DNA of 64,000 bases, taken from Candidatus Hydrogenedentota bacterium (GTDB taxonomy: Bacteria; Hydrogenedentota; Hydrogenedentia; Hydrogenedentales; JAEUWI01). Positions 19,897-28,597 of the stretch are shown one piece after another. A program made the position numbers and the translations under genes. The stretch spans positions 84,352 to 148,351 of the forward strand of contig JAEUWI010000010.1 of NCBI GenBank assembly GCA_016791475.1, given 5' to 3'. The notes under the pieces were generated by a model, which saw only the letters and a list, made by a program, of their open reading frames with translations, had not been told where the DNA came from and did no database searches. The number at the start of each line of letters is the position of its first letter. Within the stretch, counting starts at the first letter, position 1.

Positions 19897-20011
19897 CCGC
19901 GTTGCAATTCCACGAAGGGCGTGGTTCGGGACGCTGCGGTCCCGCGCTCGCTCTACCGATCCCCGAATTTAGGCGCTTTCCTGCCTTGCGTTCGAAAATG
20001 AGGTCACTTCG

Positions 20012-20509
20012 TTGTACGTCCGCTACCTGCCATCACTGATGGATCGCCTGACCGACCAGGAGCCGGACCGGCGACTGGAGGCTCCCCGCCCGCAGGTCAT
20101 GAGCTTTCAAGAGTACCGGGCCGGTTTTCAGCGCGATCTCATGCGGCTCCTCTCCTATGGTCTTCAGCCCGATTCAGCCGAGTTTGCAGGTCATCCCGAG
20201 GTCCAGAGTTCCGTCCTCAACTACGGTATGCCCAACCTCCTCGGCATGGCCGACGTGGCCATGAAGCCCCAGTTGGTGGAGCAGGCCATTCGCGAAGCCA
20301 TCGCGCGATTCGAGCCTCGGGTGAATCGCGAAACGCTCCGCGTGCGCGTCTCCCCGGTGGAATCCGCCGGCGACACCGCCATGCGCAATCTGGATATTGA
20401 AATCAACGCCGAGCTGTGGGCAAAGCCCTATTCGGAGAATGTATACATTCTCACCAGCGTCGACATGCATAAGGCCAGCGTGGTCGTGAAGGAGTGGCGC
20501 AATGGATAG
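20012..20509 (+). CDS. tssE: T6SS baseplate protein TssE (gp25-like)
   Basis: This 165-residue protein has the GPW_gp25/TssE fold signature: L-P-S-L-M-D-R-L-T-D at the N-terminus, S-V-L-N-Y-G-M-P-N-L near residue 70, and A-I-A-R-F-E-P-R-V near residue 94. TssE is a lysozyme-like gp25 homologue of the baseplate wedge. The start is TTG at 20012 with GAGG eight bases upstream. The alternative ATG at 20039 would cut off the family-conserved L-P-S-L segment. Its 3' end overlaps tssF by 8 bases. Confidence 0.92.
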   Translation: MYVRYLPSLMDRLTDQEPDRRLEAPRPQVMSFQEYRAGFQRDLMRLLSYGLQPDSAEFAGHPEVQSSVLNYGMPNLLGMADVAMKPQLVEQAIREAIARFEPRVNRETLRVRVSPVESAGDTAMRNLDIEINAELWAKPYSENVYILTSVDMHKASVVVKEWRNG

Positions 20510-22382
20510 GATCTCCAACAGCCGCCGACGCCTGGACTACTACAACGAAGAGTTGCAGTATCTTCGGGAGATGGGGGAGGTCTTCGCACGGGAGAACCCC
20601 AAAGTCGCCGGGCGCCTCGGCCTCGATTCCTTCGAATGCGCCGACCCCTACGTCGAACGGCTGCTCGAAGGCGTCGCTTTTCTGACCGCCCGCGTCCGCA
20701 TGAAGCTGGACGACGAATTCCCCAACTTCACCCAAAGCCTCGTGGAGACGGTCTACCCTCATTACCTTTGCCCCACACCATCCATGACCGTGGTGCAGTT
20801 TCAGCCCGATTTCGCCGAGCCCTCCCTGGCCGAAGGGGTTACCATTCCCCGGGACACGGTGCTCCGCAGCGGTGGCGGCATTGGCGACGACTTCTCCTGC
20901 CAGTACCGCACGGGGCACGACGTGACGCTGTGGCCGATTATACTCACCGAGGCGGAATACTACACCCGGGAAATCAGCTCCCTGGGCCTGCCCGACCGGC
21001 GCGATGTGAGCGCCGGCATCCGGCTCCGACTCAAGACCATGGGGGGGCTGCTCTTCAGCGATATTGACCTGAACAGGCTCACGCTGTTTATTCGCGGCGG
21101 CGGCGATGTCGGCGCCCGGCTCTACGAAGCCATTTTTTCTCACGGCGTCGGCGCGGTCATGCGGCCCACCGGCAGCGCCCCGGCCTGGCAGCGCACGCTC
21201 TCTGCGGAACGGATTCGTCAGGTGGGTTTCGCCGATGAAGAACATCTCCTGCCCTATGGCTCCCGCTCCTTTCAGGGCTATCGTCTGCTCCACGAGTACT
21301 TCGCATTTCCGCAGCGCTACATGTTCTTCGAGATCGGCGGATTAAACAAGTTCATTGGCAGCGCCGTCACCACAGAGCTCGACATTTTTATTCTGCTCAA
21401 GCAGGGCGACCCGCGCCTCGAAAACGAAGTCGCTGCCAATAATTTCGTCCTGAATTGCGCGCCAGCCATCAATCTCTTCCCACTCGAACCGGATCGGGTC
21501 GACGTTTCGGACGCTGTATCGCGCTTCCACGTCGTGGGGGATCGCACCCGCCCACTGGACTTCGAGATCTACCAGATTAACCGAATCACCGGCTACGGAA
21601 CGCACATGGGCGACCGGCAGATTTTCGAGCCCTTCTACGCCGCCAAGGGCTACGATTCCGAAAGTCGCGCCTACTTCTCGACCCACCGGGTTCCCCGCCG
21701 TCTGAGCGAGCGCGAACTGAACCACGGTACCCGCTCGGGTTACGCCGGGAGCGAGGTCTATGTTTCCCTGGTGGACGCGGACGCGGCGCCCTACAACCCA
21801 GAAATCCGCCAGCTTGCCCTCGAAACCCTCTGCACGAACCGGGATCTGCCGCTCCTCATGCAGCCCGGCATGCTGAATTCCGACTTTACCATGGACGCAC
21901 ACGCCCCCGTAGAGGGCGTTCGCATCGTCGCCGGGCCCACATCGCCCCGAAGTTCCCTGGCCGAAGGCGCCTTCACCTGGCGCATTATCAACCACCTCTC
22001 CCTCAACTACCTGTCCCTGATGGACACCGAGGAGGGCGATGCCGCCTCCGCCCTGCGAGAATTGCTCGGGCTCTATGGCGCGGTCTCCGATCCCGGCACT
22101 CGCAAGCAGATCAACAGCCTCCGGCAGGTCCGAAGCGTGCCGATTACGCGCCGCGTTGAAGGACCGGGACAGATCGCCTTCGCCCGGGGCCTCGAAATCC
22201 AGGTGACGATGGAGGAAGAGTCGGTGGAAGGGGCGGGAACCTTCCTCCTCGGCGCGGTCCTCGAACGCTTCTTCGCCAAGCACGTATCGTTGAATTCCTT
22301 CACCGAAACGGTGATTCAAACCCCCGAACAAGGAGAGCTCAAGCGGTGGAAAGCGAGAATGGGACAGCGGAAGCTGGTATAA
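20502..22382 (+). CDS. tssF: T6SS baseplate protein TssF (VasA/ImpG)
   Basis: The protein has 626 residues, the usual TssF size. The N-terminus has Y-Y-N-E-E-L-Q-Y-L-R-E-M-G-E-V-F-A, followed by D-P-Y-V-E-R-L-L-E-G-V-A-F-L-T-A-R near residue 48 and L-V-E-T-V-Y-P-H-Y near residue 82; all three are VasA family landmarks. TssF with TssG and TssE makes the baseplate wedge. It overlaps tssE by 8 bases and tssG by 37 bases. Confidence 0.95.
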   Translation: MDRISNSRRRLDYYNEELQYLREMGEVFARENPKVAGRLGLDSFECADPYVERLLEGVAFLTARVRMKLDDEFPNFTQSLVETVYPHYLCPTPSMTVVQFQPDFAEPSLAEGVTIPRDTVLRSGGGIGDDFSCQYRTGHDVTLWPIILTEAEYYTREISSLGLPDRRDVSAGIRLRLKTMGGLLFSDIDLNRLTLFIRGGGDVGARLYEAIFSHGVGAVMRPTGSAPAWQRTLSAERIRQVGFADEEHLLPYGSRSFQGYRLLHEYFAFPQRYMFFEIGGLNKFIGSAVTTELDIFILLKQGDPRLENEVAANNFVLNCAPAINLFPLEPDRVDVSDAVSRFHVVGDRTRPLDFEIYQINRITGYGTHMGDRQIFEPFYAAKGYDSESRAYFSTHRVPRRLSERELNHGTRSGYAGSEVYVSLVDADAAPYNPEIRQLALETLCTNRDLPLLMQPGMLNSDFTMDAHAPVEGVRIVAGPTSPRSSLAEGAFTWRIINHLSLNYLSLMDTEEGDAASALRELLGLYGAVSDPGTRKQINSLRQVRSVPITRRVEGPGQIAFARGLEIQVTMEEESVEGAGTFLLGAVLERFFAKHVSLNSFTETVIQTPEQGELKRWKARMGQRKLV

Positions 22383-23407
22383 AGAACCGTCTCGCGAAGA
22401 AGCCCGGTTCGGCCAGTTTCTTTCAGGCCATCCGCCGGCTGGAAAGCGAGCGGCCCGGCAAGGCGCGCGTGGGTTATGCGCACCACCTCCACGACGAGGT
22501 CGTGCGCTTCAGTCAGCACATAGGCCTGACCTTCGAGGCGGGCTCCATCGATTCGTTCGAAGAGGGCGAGGGCGGCGCGCCACCCCGCATGAAGGTAAAT
22601 TTTCTCGGCCTTCTCGGGCCCAACGGCCCCATGCCCCTCAACTTCACGGAGTCGATCTACGAGCGCCTCCTTCATGACAAGGACCGGGCCCATCCCGAGT
22701 TCCTGGATGCCTTGCAGAGTCGCATCATTGCCCTGTTCCATCGGAGTTGGGCCGAGTGCCAGATGACCGCGTCCTACGAGCGCACCCGCCATGGCGCATT
22801 CTCCAAATACGTTTCAAGCCTGGTGGGTATCGGCGCGCCGGTCTTCCAGGAGCGTGACTCCATCCGCGACGACGCCAAGCGCTACTACTCCTCGTGGCTC
22901 GCGATGCAGACGCGCAACGCGGAGGGCCTCTGCGCGATACTCGGCGAATACTTCGGAACCCCCGCCGAAGTGGAAGAGTTCATCGGCCAGTGGCTCGACG
23001 TGCCCCATGACTGCCGCTGCCGCCTGGGCGAGACCCGCCTCACCGGAAAGATCGGGCAGAATCTCATCATTGGAAAGCGCTTCTGGGACCGGCAGCAGAA
23101 GTTTCGTATTCGCCTCGGGGCCATGGACTGGCAGCGCTATCTAAGCATGCTGCCTTCCGGCGATCGCCTGGAGCACTTGATCGACTGGGTGCGCAACTAT
23201 GTGGGCGAGGAACTCGAGTGGGACGTCTGCCTGATCCTGCGCCGCGAGGAAGTGCCCCAAATCTGCCTCGGGAGTCAGGGCCAATTGGGCTGGACCACCT
23301 GGCTGAAGGGCAGAAACTATGAGTTTGACCACGATCCCGCGGACTTGCGGATGGATAGAATGACCCTCGTGTCCTGGTTTCGCGAGTCGGCGCGCGCCCG
23401 GGCCTGA
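22346..23407 (+). CDS. tssG: T6SS baseplate protein TssG (VasB/ImpH)
   Basis: This 353-residue protein shows the TssG layout: S-F-F-Q-A-I-R-R-L-E-S near residue 19, F-L-G-L-L-G-P-N-G-P-M-P near residue 87 (the family's conserved G-x-x-G-P-x-G-x-L/M-P block), and a C-terminal half ending in W. It pairs with TssF. The start is a GTG inside the tssF end, with AGGAG about ten bases before it, so its translation probably depends on ribosomes finishing tssF. Confidence 0.94.
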   Translation: MESENGTAEAGIKNRLAKKPGSASFFQAIRRLESERPGKARVGYAHHLHDEVVRFSQHIGLTFEAGSIDSFEEGEGGAPPRMKVNFLGLLGPNGPMPLNFTESIYERLLHDKDRAHPEFLDALQSRIIALFHRSWAECQMTASYERTRHGAFSKYVSSLVGIGAPVFQERDSIRDDAKRYYSSWLAMQTRNAEGLCAILGEYFGTPAEVEEFIGQWLDVPHDCRCRLGETRLTGKIGQNLIIGKRFWDRQQKFRIRLGAMDWQRYLSMLPSGDRLEHLIDWVRNYVGEELEWDVCLILRREEVPQICLGSQGQLGWTTWLKGRNYEFDHDPADLRMDRMTLVSWFRESARARA

Positions 23408-23450
23408 CACACGGGAACGCCCCCAGGAATGAACAGCAGGTAATCCAATC

Positions 23451-25577
23451 ATGCCTAGAACACAAGATACCCGTTGGGCCAGCATCGCCACGCCATTGGG
23501 AAAAGACAAACTGCTCTTCCGGCGCATGGCCGGTGTGGAGGAATTGGGCCGTATCTTCCAGTACGAAGTGGAGCTGTGCAGCGAAGACCCCAACATTACC
23601 TTCGATCAGATTATCGGCCAGAACGTCACCGTCCGCATGAACTATTCGGATTCGGGCGCGCGATATATCAATGGCGTCATCAACCGCTTCGCCCGAACCC
23701 AGGAAGTCGAAGACCTGACCTACTACCAGGCCACCATCGTACCCACGCTCTGGTTCCTAACGCGCACCCGGGATTGCCGCATCTTTCAAAACAAGGACGC
23801 CGTCGCCATCATCAAGGAGATCCTCGGTGAACAGGGCATCTCCGATGTCGAGTACAAGCTGGGCAGCGTCACCTATCCCAAGCGCGAATTCTGCGTCATG
23901 TACCGTGAGTCCTACTTCGACTTCATCAGCCGCCTCATGGAGCAGGAAGGCATCTATTACTACTTCAAGCATGTGGACGGCGTACACACCCTGGTGCTGA
24001 TCAACGCGTCCAGCCTCCACGAGGCCATTCCCGGCTACGAGACCATGAAGTTCGTCCTGAAGGACAAAGGCTCCATCGAACAGAACAGCATCTTCTACTG
24101 GATCGAGATGGGCCAGTTCGAGAGCGGTCGATTTGTCTACGCGGATTTCAACCCCAAGACGCCAAAGAGCGTGCTTAAGGCCCAGTCGGAGATTGCCCGT
24201 GCGAACGCCAAAGCCAATCTGGAGCGCTTCGACTATCCCGGCCAGTTCACGGTGGCGGCGGACGGCACCAATTACGCAAAAAACCGCATCGAAGAGTTTC
24301 AGGCGGATTACCAGACCTTCCGCGGCGAGTGCGTAATTCGCGGCACAGCCTGCGGCGCGCTTTACGCCATGACGGACTACCCGCTGGCGTCCCAGAATAC
24401 CGACTACATTATCACCTCCACAACCATCAACGTGGTGGGGGAGGACTACACCTCCACGCCCATCGAGGGCCAGAAGCTGGACCCCTTCAAGTGCAGCTTC
24501 ACAGCCATCCGGAAAACGGCCCAGTTCCGCAGCCAGAGCCTGACCCCCAAGCCCTTCGTCCATGGACCCCAGACCGCCATTGTCGTGGGTCCAAGCGGCG
24601 AAGAAATCTACACGGACGAGTATGGGCGCATCAAAGTCCAGTTTCACTGGGATCGCTACGGAAAGGCCGACGCCAACAGCTCCTGTTTCATTCGCCTCGC
24701 CCAATCCTGGGCCGGAAAAAACTGGGGCGCCGTCGTCCTGCCCCGCATAGGGCAGGAAGTCGTGGTCGAGTTCCTCGAAGGCGACCCCGACCGTCCCATC
24801 GTTGTCGGAGCGCTGTACAACGAGGAGAACAAACCACCCTACGAACTGCCGACCAATATGACCATGTCGGTCATGAAAAGCAGCTCCAGCAAAGGCGGCG
24901 CGGGCTTCAATGAGATTCGATTCGAAGACAAGAAAGACAGCGAGCAGATCTTCGTTCACGGCCAGAAGAATTTCGACAAGAGAATTCTGAACGATTCCTT
25001 CGCCTGGATCGGCAACGACCACCATCTTCAGGTAATTAACGATCGCAAAGAAAAGGTCGATAACGACAAACACGAGACCGTCGGGCGAGACCACATCGAG
25101 ACCGTCACCCGCGACCACAACCTCACGATTAAGGGCAAGGAAGCGATCAAAGTGACCGGCACCCACAGCCACACCGTCGAAGGTGACGTCATTCAAGTGT
25201 ACAAGGCGAACCAGTCCACCGAAGTAACAGCGGACTACTACCTGAAAGGTGACAACATCGTCATCGAGGCCGCGACCAATATCACGGTCAAGGTGGGAGA
25301 TTCTTACATCGCCATTGAATCCAGTGGCATCACCATCGGCACCACGGGAAAAATCGAGCTCAAGGCCGACGGCGACATCACCATTGAATCCGGCGGAAAC
25401 ACCGAAGTCACGGCCACGGGAGATGCCGCCATCGAGGCGACCGGCAAGGGCTCGTTCAAAGGCACCGGCGGTCTCGCGTTGGAGAGTCCCGCGACCTCCG
25501 AGCTCAAAGGCGCCTCCACGACCGTCAGCGGTGATGGCAGCCTGACCCTCAAAGGCGGTGCCGTGGCAATAAACTAG
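23451..25577 (+). CDS. vgrG: T6SS spike protein VgrG (TssI)
   Basis: The 708 residues form a standard VgrG. The gp27-like base covers about residues 1-370, including V-T-V-R-M near 60 and the Y-R-E-S-Y-F-D-F-I-S-R-L-M-E-Q-E-G region near 150. A gp5-type OB fold spans about 380-460, with D-E-Y-G-R-I-K-V-Q-F-H-W-D-R and the E-V-V-V-E-F-L-E-G-D-P-D-R-P motif. A repetitive beta-prism needle (I-x-I-x-x-G-x-I-like repeats) runs to the end. I see no extra enzymatic domain, so cargo is probably carried non-covalently. The next gene encodes an accessory protein whose Ig-like domain is common in VgrG neighbourhoods. Confidence 0.96.
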   Translation: MPRTQDTRWASIATPLGKDKLLFRRMAGVEELGRIFQYEVELCSEDPNITFDQIIGQNVTVRMNYSDSGARYINGVINRFARTQEVEDLTYYQATIVPTLWFLTRTRDCRIFQNKDAVAIIKEILGEQGISDVEYKLGSVTYPKREFCVMYRESYFDFISRLMEQEGIYYYFKHVDGVHTLVLINASSLHEAIPGYETMKFVLKDKGSIEQNSIFYWIEMGQFESGRFVYADFNPKTPKSVLKAQSEIARANAKANLERFDYPGQFTVAADGTNYAKNRIEEFQADYQTFRGECVIRGTACGALYAMTDYPLASQNTDYIITSTTINVVGEDYTSTPIEGQKLDPFKCSFTAIRKTAQFRSQSLTPKPFVHGPQTAIVVGPSGEEIYTDEYGRIKVQFHWDRYGKADANSSCFIRLAQSWAGKNWGAVVLPRIGQEVVVEFLEGDPDRPIVVGALYNEENKPPYELPTNMTMSVMKSSSSKGGAGFNEIRFEDKKDSEQIFVHGQKNFDKRILNDSFAWIGNDHHLQVINDRKEKVDNDKHETVGRDHIETVTRDHNLTIKGKEAIKVTGTHSHTVEGDVIQVYKANQSTEVTADYYLKGDNIVIEAATNITVKVGDSYIAIESSGITIGTTGKIELKADGDITIESGGNTEVTATGDAAIEATGKGSFKGTGGLALESPATSELKGASTTVSGDGSLTLKGGAVAIN

Positions 25578-25632
25578 CGGAAGCGAGTCGTTCAAAAAAA
25601 TACAAAGCACGCAGGGAAGTGGCAAGCCAGGT

Positions 25633-25726
25633 CCATACGACCCATACGACCCATACGACCCATAAGACCCATAAGACCCATAAGACCCATAAGACCCATA
25701 AGACCCATAAGACCCATAAGACCCAT
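25633..25726. repeat. 9-bp tandem minisatellite (10 units)
   Basis: Three copies of CCATACGAC (25633-25659) are followed by seven copies of CCATAAGAC (25660-25722) and a partial CCAT. It lies in the 193-base gap between vgrG and the accessory gene, ending 44 bases before that gene's start. The unit length is a multiple of three, so open frames run through it on both strands (THK, YGS and VLW repeats), but none has a start context or partner sequence typical of a gene. The two unit types in separate blocks suggest expansion by slippage. Confidence 0.95.
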
Positions 25727-25770
25727 CGATCAGGGTTAGCCCCCTGGCCGCGCCAAAGGAATTCAACACC

Positions 25771-26322
25771 ATGCCCACACCCAAAGACGGAACCGCCGGA
25801 AGCGCGGTAGCCCCGGCCGAGGCCGTGGCCCCCGAACCGGCGGACGAGGCCGATCCGGGAAAAATCCAGGAGGCTAAGGCCGAGCAGATTCAGGCCCAGA
25901 CCGGGAAATACGGCAGCCAGAAGGTGACCCCCTACAAACCGCCCACCGCCGAAGAGCAGGAAGCCGCGGCCAGCCAGGCCGCCCAGCAGGAGCAGCGCCA
26001 GGAGCAGGCCCGACAGCAGGCCGACCAGGAAATTTCCGAAGAGGCCGCCGAGGAAGAGGCCATGCTGGAGCAGGCCGCAATCGTGCAGGAGCAAGCGGTG
26101 CAAAAAAAAGCCGACTGGATTGAAATCGAGCTCGTCGGCATGGATGACAGCCCCATCGCCGGAATGCCCTATGAAATTGTCCTCCCCGACGGAAAAACCG
26201 TGGACAAAGGCACCACGGACTCCAAGGGAAAGGCCCGCCTTACCGGGCTCATGGCCGGGAATTGCCAGATCACATTTCCTTCCCTGGATCAGTCTGCCTG
26301 GGAAGAGATTCAGCCCGGCTGA
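25771..26322 (+). CDS. T6SS VgrG-associated protein with coiled coil and carboxypeptidase-regulatory/Ig-like domain
   Basis: This has 183 residues. The first about 55 are Ala/Pro/Glu-rich and probably disordered. A Gln/Glu/Ala-rich helix follows (about 60-110). The C-terminal domain (about 114-178) starts with D-W-I-E-I-E-L-V and carries G-M-P-Y-E-I-V-L-P-D-G, G-x-x-D-S-K-G-K-A-R and C-Q-I-T-F-P. That pattern is familiar from small Ig-like domains in VgrG, PAAR and effector-linked T6SS proteins. AAAGGA precedes the ATG. It may act as an adaptor or effector-loading factor for the vgrG immediately upstream (inference). A related middle domain occurs in the LysM protein at 39346-40014. Confidence 0.75.
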   Translation: MPTPKDGTAGSAVAPAEAVAPEPADEADPGKIQEAKAEQIQAQTGKYGSQKVTPYKPPTAEEQEAAASQAAQQEQRQEQARQQADQEISEEAAEEEAMLEQAAIVQEQAVQKKADWIEIELVGMDDSPIAGMPYEIVLPDGKTVDKGTTDSKGKARLTGLMAGNCQITFPSLDQSAWEEIQPG

Positions 26323-26349
26323 GAAGGGCGCGAAAGTTGGAGAAATGCC

Positions 26350-26378
26350 TTGACATGGCCTATCGCCCGGTGTGTACC
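26350..26378 (+). promoter_or_regulatory. Possible internal promoter ahead of tssJ
   Basis: A perfect TTGACA (26350-26355) is followed after 17 bases by TGTACC (26373-26378), which matches the -10 consensus only at 3/6. The 199-base gap between the accessory gene and tssJ could hold a second promoter for the membrane-complex genes tssJKLM. Confidence 0.35.
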
Positions 26379-26521
26379 ATGGGGATCGTTCAAGGGCTTG
26401 GGTGACGGGTTGAAACGGGCTTGGGTCCCGATTTCTCCCAGGTGTGGACCGGGTCCGGGGCCAATGCTGCTTAAAGGCACCCGGACGAACGCGGATCGTG
26501 CAGGATAATGCGAAGGAGAAC

Positions 26522-27139
26522 GTGTTGTATCGTTGGGCTCTAGCTGCAAATTCAAAGGCCAGTGTGGCCCCATTTGCCCGGCTGGGCGCGGGAGTTATTC
26601 GCGCGCTGTTGTTGCTCGTCGCGCTGTTCCTTTTAGTGGGTATGCCCGGATGCGCATCAAAAAAACGCGATGCCTTTAACGTGAAATTGACCATGGATGT
26701 CGACACCTTCCGAAACGAAAAAACCGGCGAGCTCCCCTCCATTGACGTGGATGTATTCGCCGCGAACGCCTCGGAAGACGGCATCATGAAGACCATGAAG
26801 GTGGGTGAGTATTTCGATACAAACAATCCCTATCGCCAGGGCGTGGGCGCCTTCAGTTCCCGCTTCACCAATCAGGACTCCTCGCCCAAGAAGCTTTCCC
26901 GACGCAGCAAATATTGGGATGACTGGAAGCGCAAAGGCGCCCGCACCGTATACGTAATCGCAAACCTGCCGCGGAAGCCGGGAGAAAGCCCGGAGTTGGT
27001 GCAGACCCGCTCGGTGCTCGCCCTGCCGCTGGACCGGAGCGCGTGGCCCAATGGATTTTTCACGCCGCGCACGAAAACCCTGAGCGTGTTGATTCAGCCC
27101 AGTGGACTGGTTTGTGAAACCACCCAGCGGCGGCAGTGA
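26522..27139 (+). CDS. tssJ: T6SS outer-membrane lipoprotein TssJ
   Basis: From the GTG at 26522 this is 205 residues. A hydrophobic leader ends in G-M-P-G-C (Cys44), an acceptable lipobox, and the mature part begins with A-S-K-K-R. The body has TssJ-like beta-sandwich features: F-N-V-K-L-T-M-D-V-D near the start of the mature protein and V-Y-V-I-A-N-L-P in the second half. TssJ anchors TssM to the outer membrane. AAGGAG lies three bases before the GTG and six before an alternative TTG at 26525. An upstream ATG at 26444 would give an overlong, charged leader. Confidence 0.82.
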   Translation: MLYRWALAANSKASVAPFARLGAGVIRALLLLVALFLLVGMPGCASKKRDAFNVKLTMDVDTFRNEKTGELPSIDVDVFAANASEDGIMKTMKVGEYFDTNNPYRQGVGAFSSRFTNQDSSPKKLSRRSKYWDDWKRKGARTVYVIANLPRKPGESPELVQTRSVLALPLDRSAWPNGFFTPRTKTLSVLIQPSGLVCETTQRRQ

Positions 27140-27217
27140 GTTCGCGCGCCAAGAACATGCAAGATGACCGGCGGAACGCCCCGAAGGCTCCCCGCGCCCG
27201 GATAGAGAAAGACCACG

Positions 27218-28594
27218 ATGACGCAGCATATCCATTGGCATGAAGGGCTCTTCCTCCAGCCCCACCACATGCAGCAGATGCAACAGAACATCATCACCCA
27301 GATCCGCTCCGAGCGTCGTCTAGGCTTTACCTATCCCTACGGCGTCATAGAATCCGAACTTTCCGAAGACGCCCTCCGCAATCTCCTCGTTCAGTTCAAG
27401 CATCTCCGTGTCGTCATGCCCAGCGGAACCGAGGTGGACTATCCCTCCAGCGCGGATGTGCCCCCCCTGAACCTCCAAAACGTCTTTGACTCCGGCGCGG
27501 AATCCGTGACCGTCATGATCGGCGTCCCGCTCTGGGACCCCAACGGCGCCAACGTCGTCACCGCCGAGGGCAACGAGGGCTGGAAAAGCCGCCGCATCTA
27601 CAAGCTCAACGAAATCGAGCGGCCCGATGAAAATACCGGCGTCCATTCCCATCCCATGCTCGTGCGTCGCATCAATGCCCGCCTGCTCCTCAGCACCGAC
27701 GACATCGGCGGCCTGGAAGTCCTCCCCCTCGTGCGGATCACCCGGTCCACCGCCGACAGCGCGGGCCTGCCGAGCCTCGATCCCCTCTTCATACCGCCGT
27801 GTCTCCTGCTTCATGGTTACGCGCCGCTCATGGCAATCGTTCGCGATCTCTCCAATCAGGTCGATGCTAACCGGCGCGACCTGGTCACGCGCGTCTCCCG
27901 CGGCGGTACTCGTGGCGAGACTTCCCGCGAGTCCAAGTTCCAGTCGGAGCACATCTTCTTTCTCCAGACCCTCAATAAGTTCAGCGGCCGCCTCTCCACA
28001 CTCATCAAGGCGCCCGGCGTCACGCCCTTCGACATGTATCTGGAGCTGCGCGACCTGCTCGGCGAACTGGCCACCCTCGTGCCGGGCTACGACGCCATGG
28101 AAGTGGCGGCCTACGACCACGACCGGCCCGCCGTCGTGTTCCGCGAGTTGAGCGACAAGATTCGCGAACTGCTCGCCCTCATCGCCAACCAGAAATTCCG
28201 CCGCGTAGAATTCCGCGAGGAAGACGAGATCTACGTGGCCGAACTCACGGTCGTGAACCTTACCGAGGCTTCCGTCTGCTATCTCGCCGTGGAGACCGAA
28301 GAAGACCCTCGCACCCTCGTCAAGCTCGTCGAGGCCCAGGACCGCTTCAAGGCCATGGCCAGGAGCAACATTCACCAACGCGTGCGCGGCCTGACCCTGC
28401 GCGAAGAGCGCGAAGTGCCCCTGGATCTCCCCGCGAAGCCCGGCCTGCATTACTTCCGCATCGACCCCGAAGACAACCGCGCCCTCTGGCGCCGCATCAT
28501 CGTGGAAAACACCATGGCCATCCGATTCACCGTGTCGGAGCCCGTGGACTACAAGTTCACCCTCTACACCACCTACAGCGACGTGGGGGAGTAG
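27218..28594 (+). CDS. tssK: T6SS baseplate/membrane-complex linker TssK
   Basis: The protein has 458 residues and the unmistakable TssK N-terminus: H-W-H-E-G-L-F-L-Q-P-H-H-M-Q-Q, close to the start. The rest follows the family, including the L-R-D-L-L-G-E-L-A block near residue 275. TssK trimers connect the baseplate to TssL and TssM. It is followed by tssL after three bases. Confidence 0.96.
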   Translation: MTQHIHWHEGLFLQPHHMQQMQQNIITQIRSERRLGFTYPYGVIESELSEDALRNLLVQFKHLRVVMPSGTEVDYPSSADVPPLNLQNVFDSGAESVTVMIGVPLWDPNGANVVTAEGNEGWKSRRIYKLNEIERPDENTGVHSHPMLVRRINARLLLSTDDIGGLEVLPLVRITRSTADSAGLPSLDPLFIPPCLLLHGYAPLMAIVRDLSNQVDANRRDLVTRVSRGGTRGETSRESKFQSEHIFFLQTLNKFSGRLSTLIKAPGVTPFDMYLELRDLLGELATLVPGYDAMEVAAYDHDRPAVVFRELSDKIRELLALIANQKFRRVEFREEDEIYVAELTVVNLTEASVCYLAVETEEDPRTLVKLVEAQDRFKAMARSNIHQRVRGLTLREEREVPLDLPAKPGLHYFRIDPEDNRALWRRIIVENTMAIRFTVSEPVDYKFTLYTTYSDVGE

Positions 28595-28597
28595 GCC

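Noticed and set aside
25633-25726. CRISPR-like array
   Set aside because: The units are 9 bp, directly abutting and without spacers, and no cas gene is in the window.
23757-25784. A minus-strand open frame with a Y-G-S repeat start
   Set aside because: It is antisense to vgrG, and the Y-G-S run is just the 9-bp minisatellite translated. No ribosome site supports it.
25619-25810. A small plus-strand open frame with T-H-K repeats
   Set aside because: It consists mainly of the minisatellite and overlaps the true start of the accessory gene in another frame.
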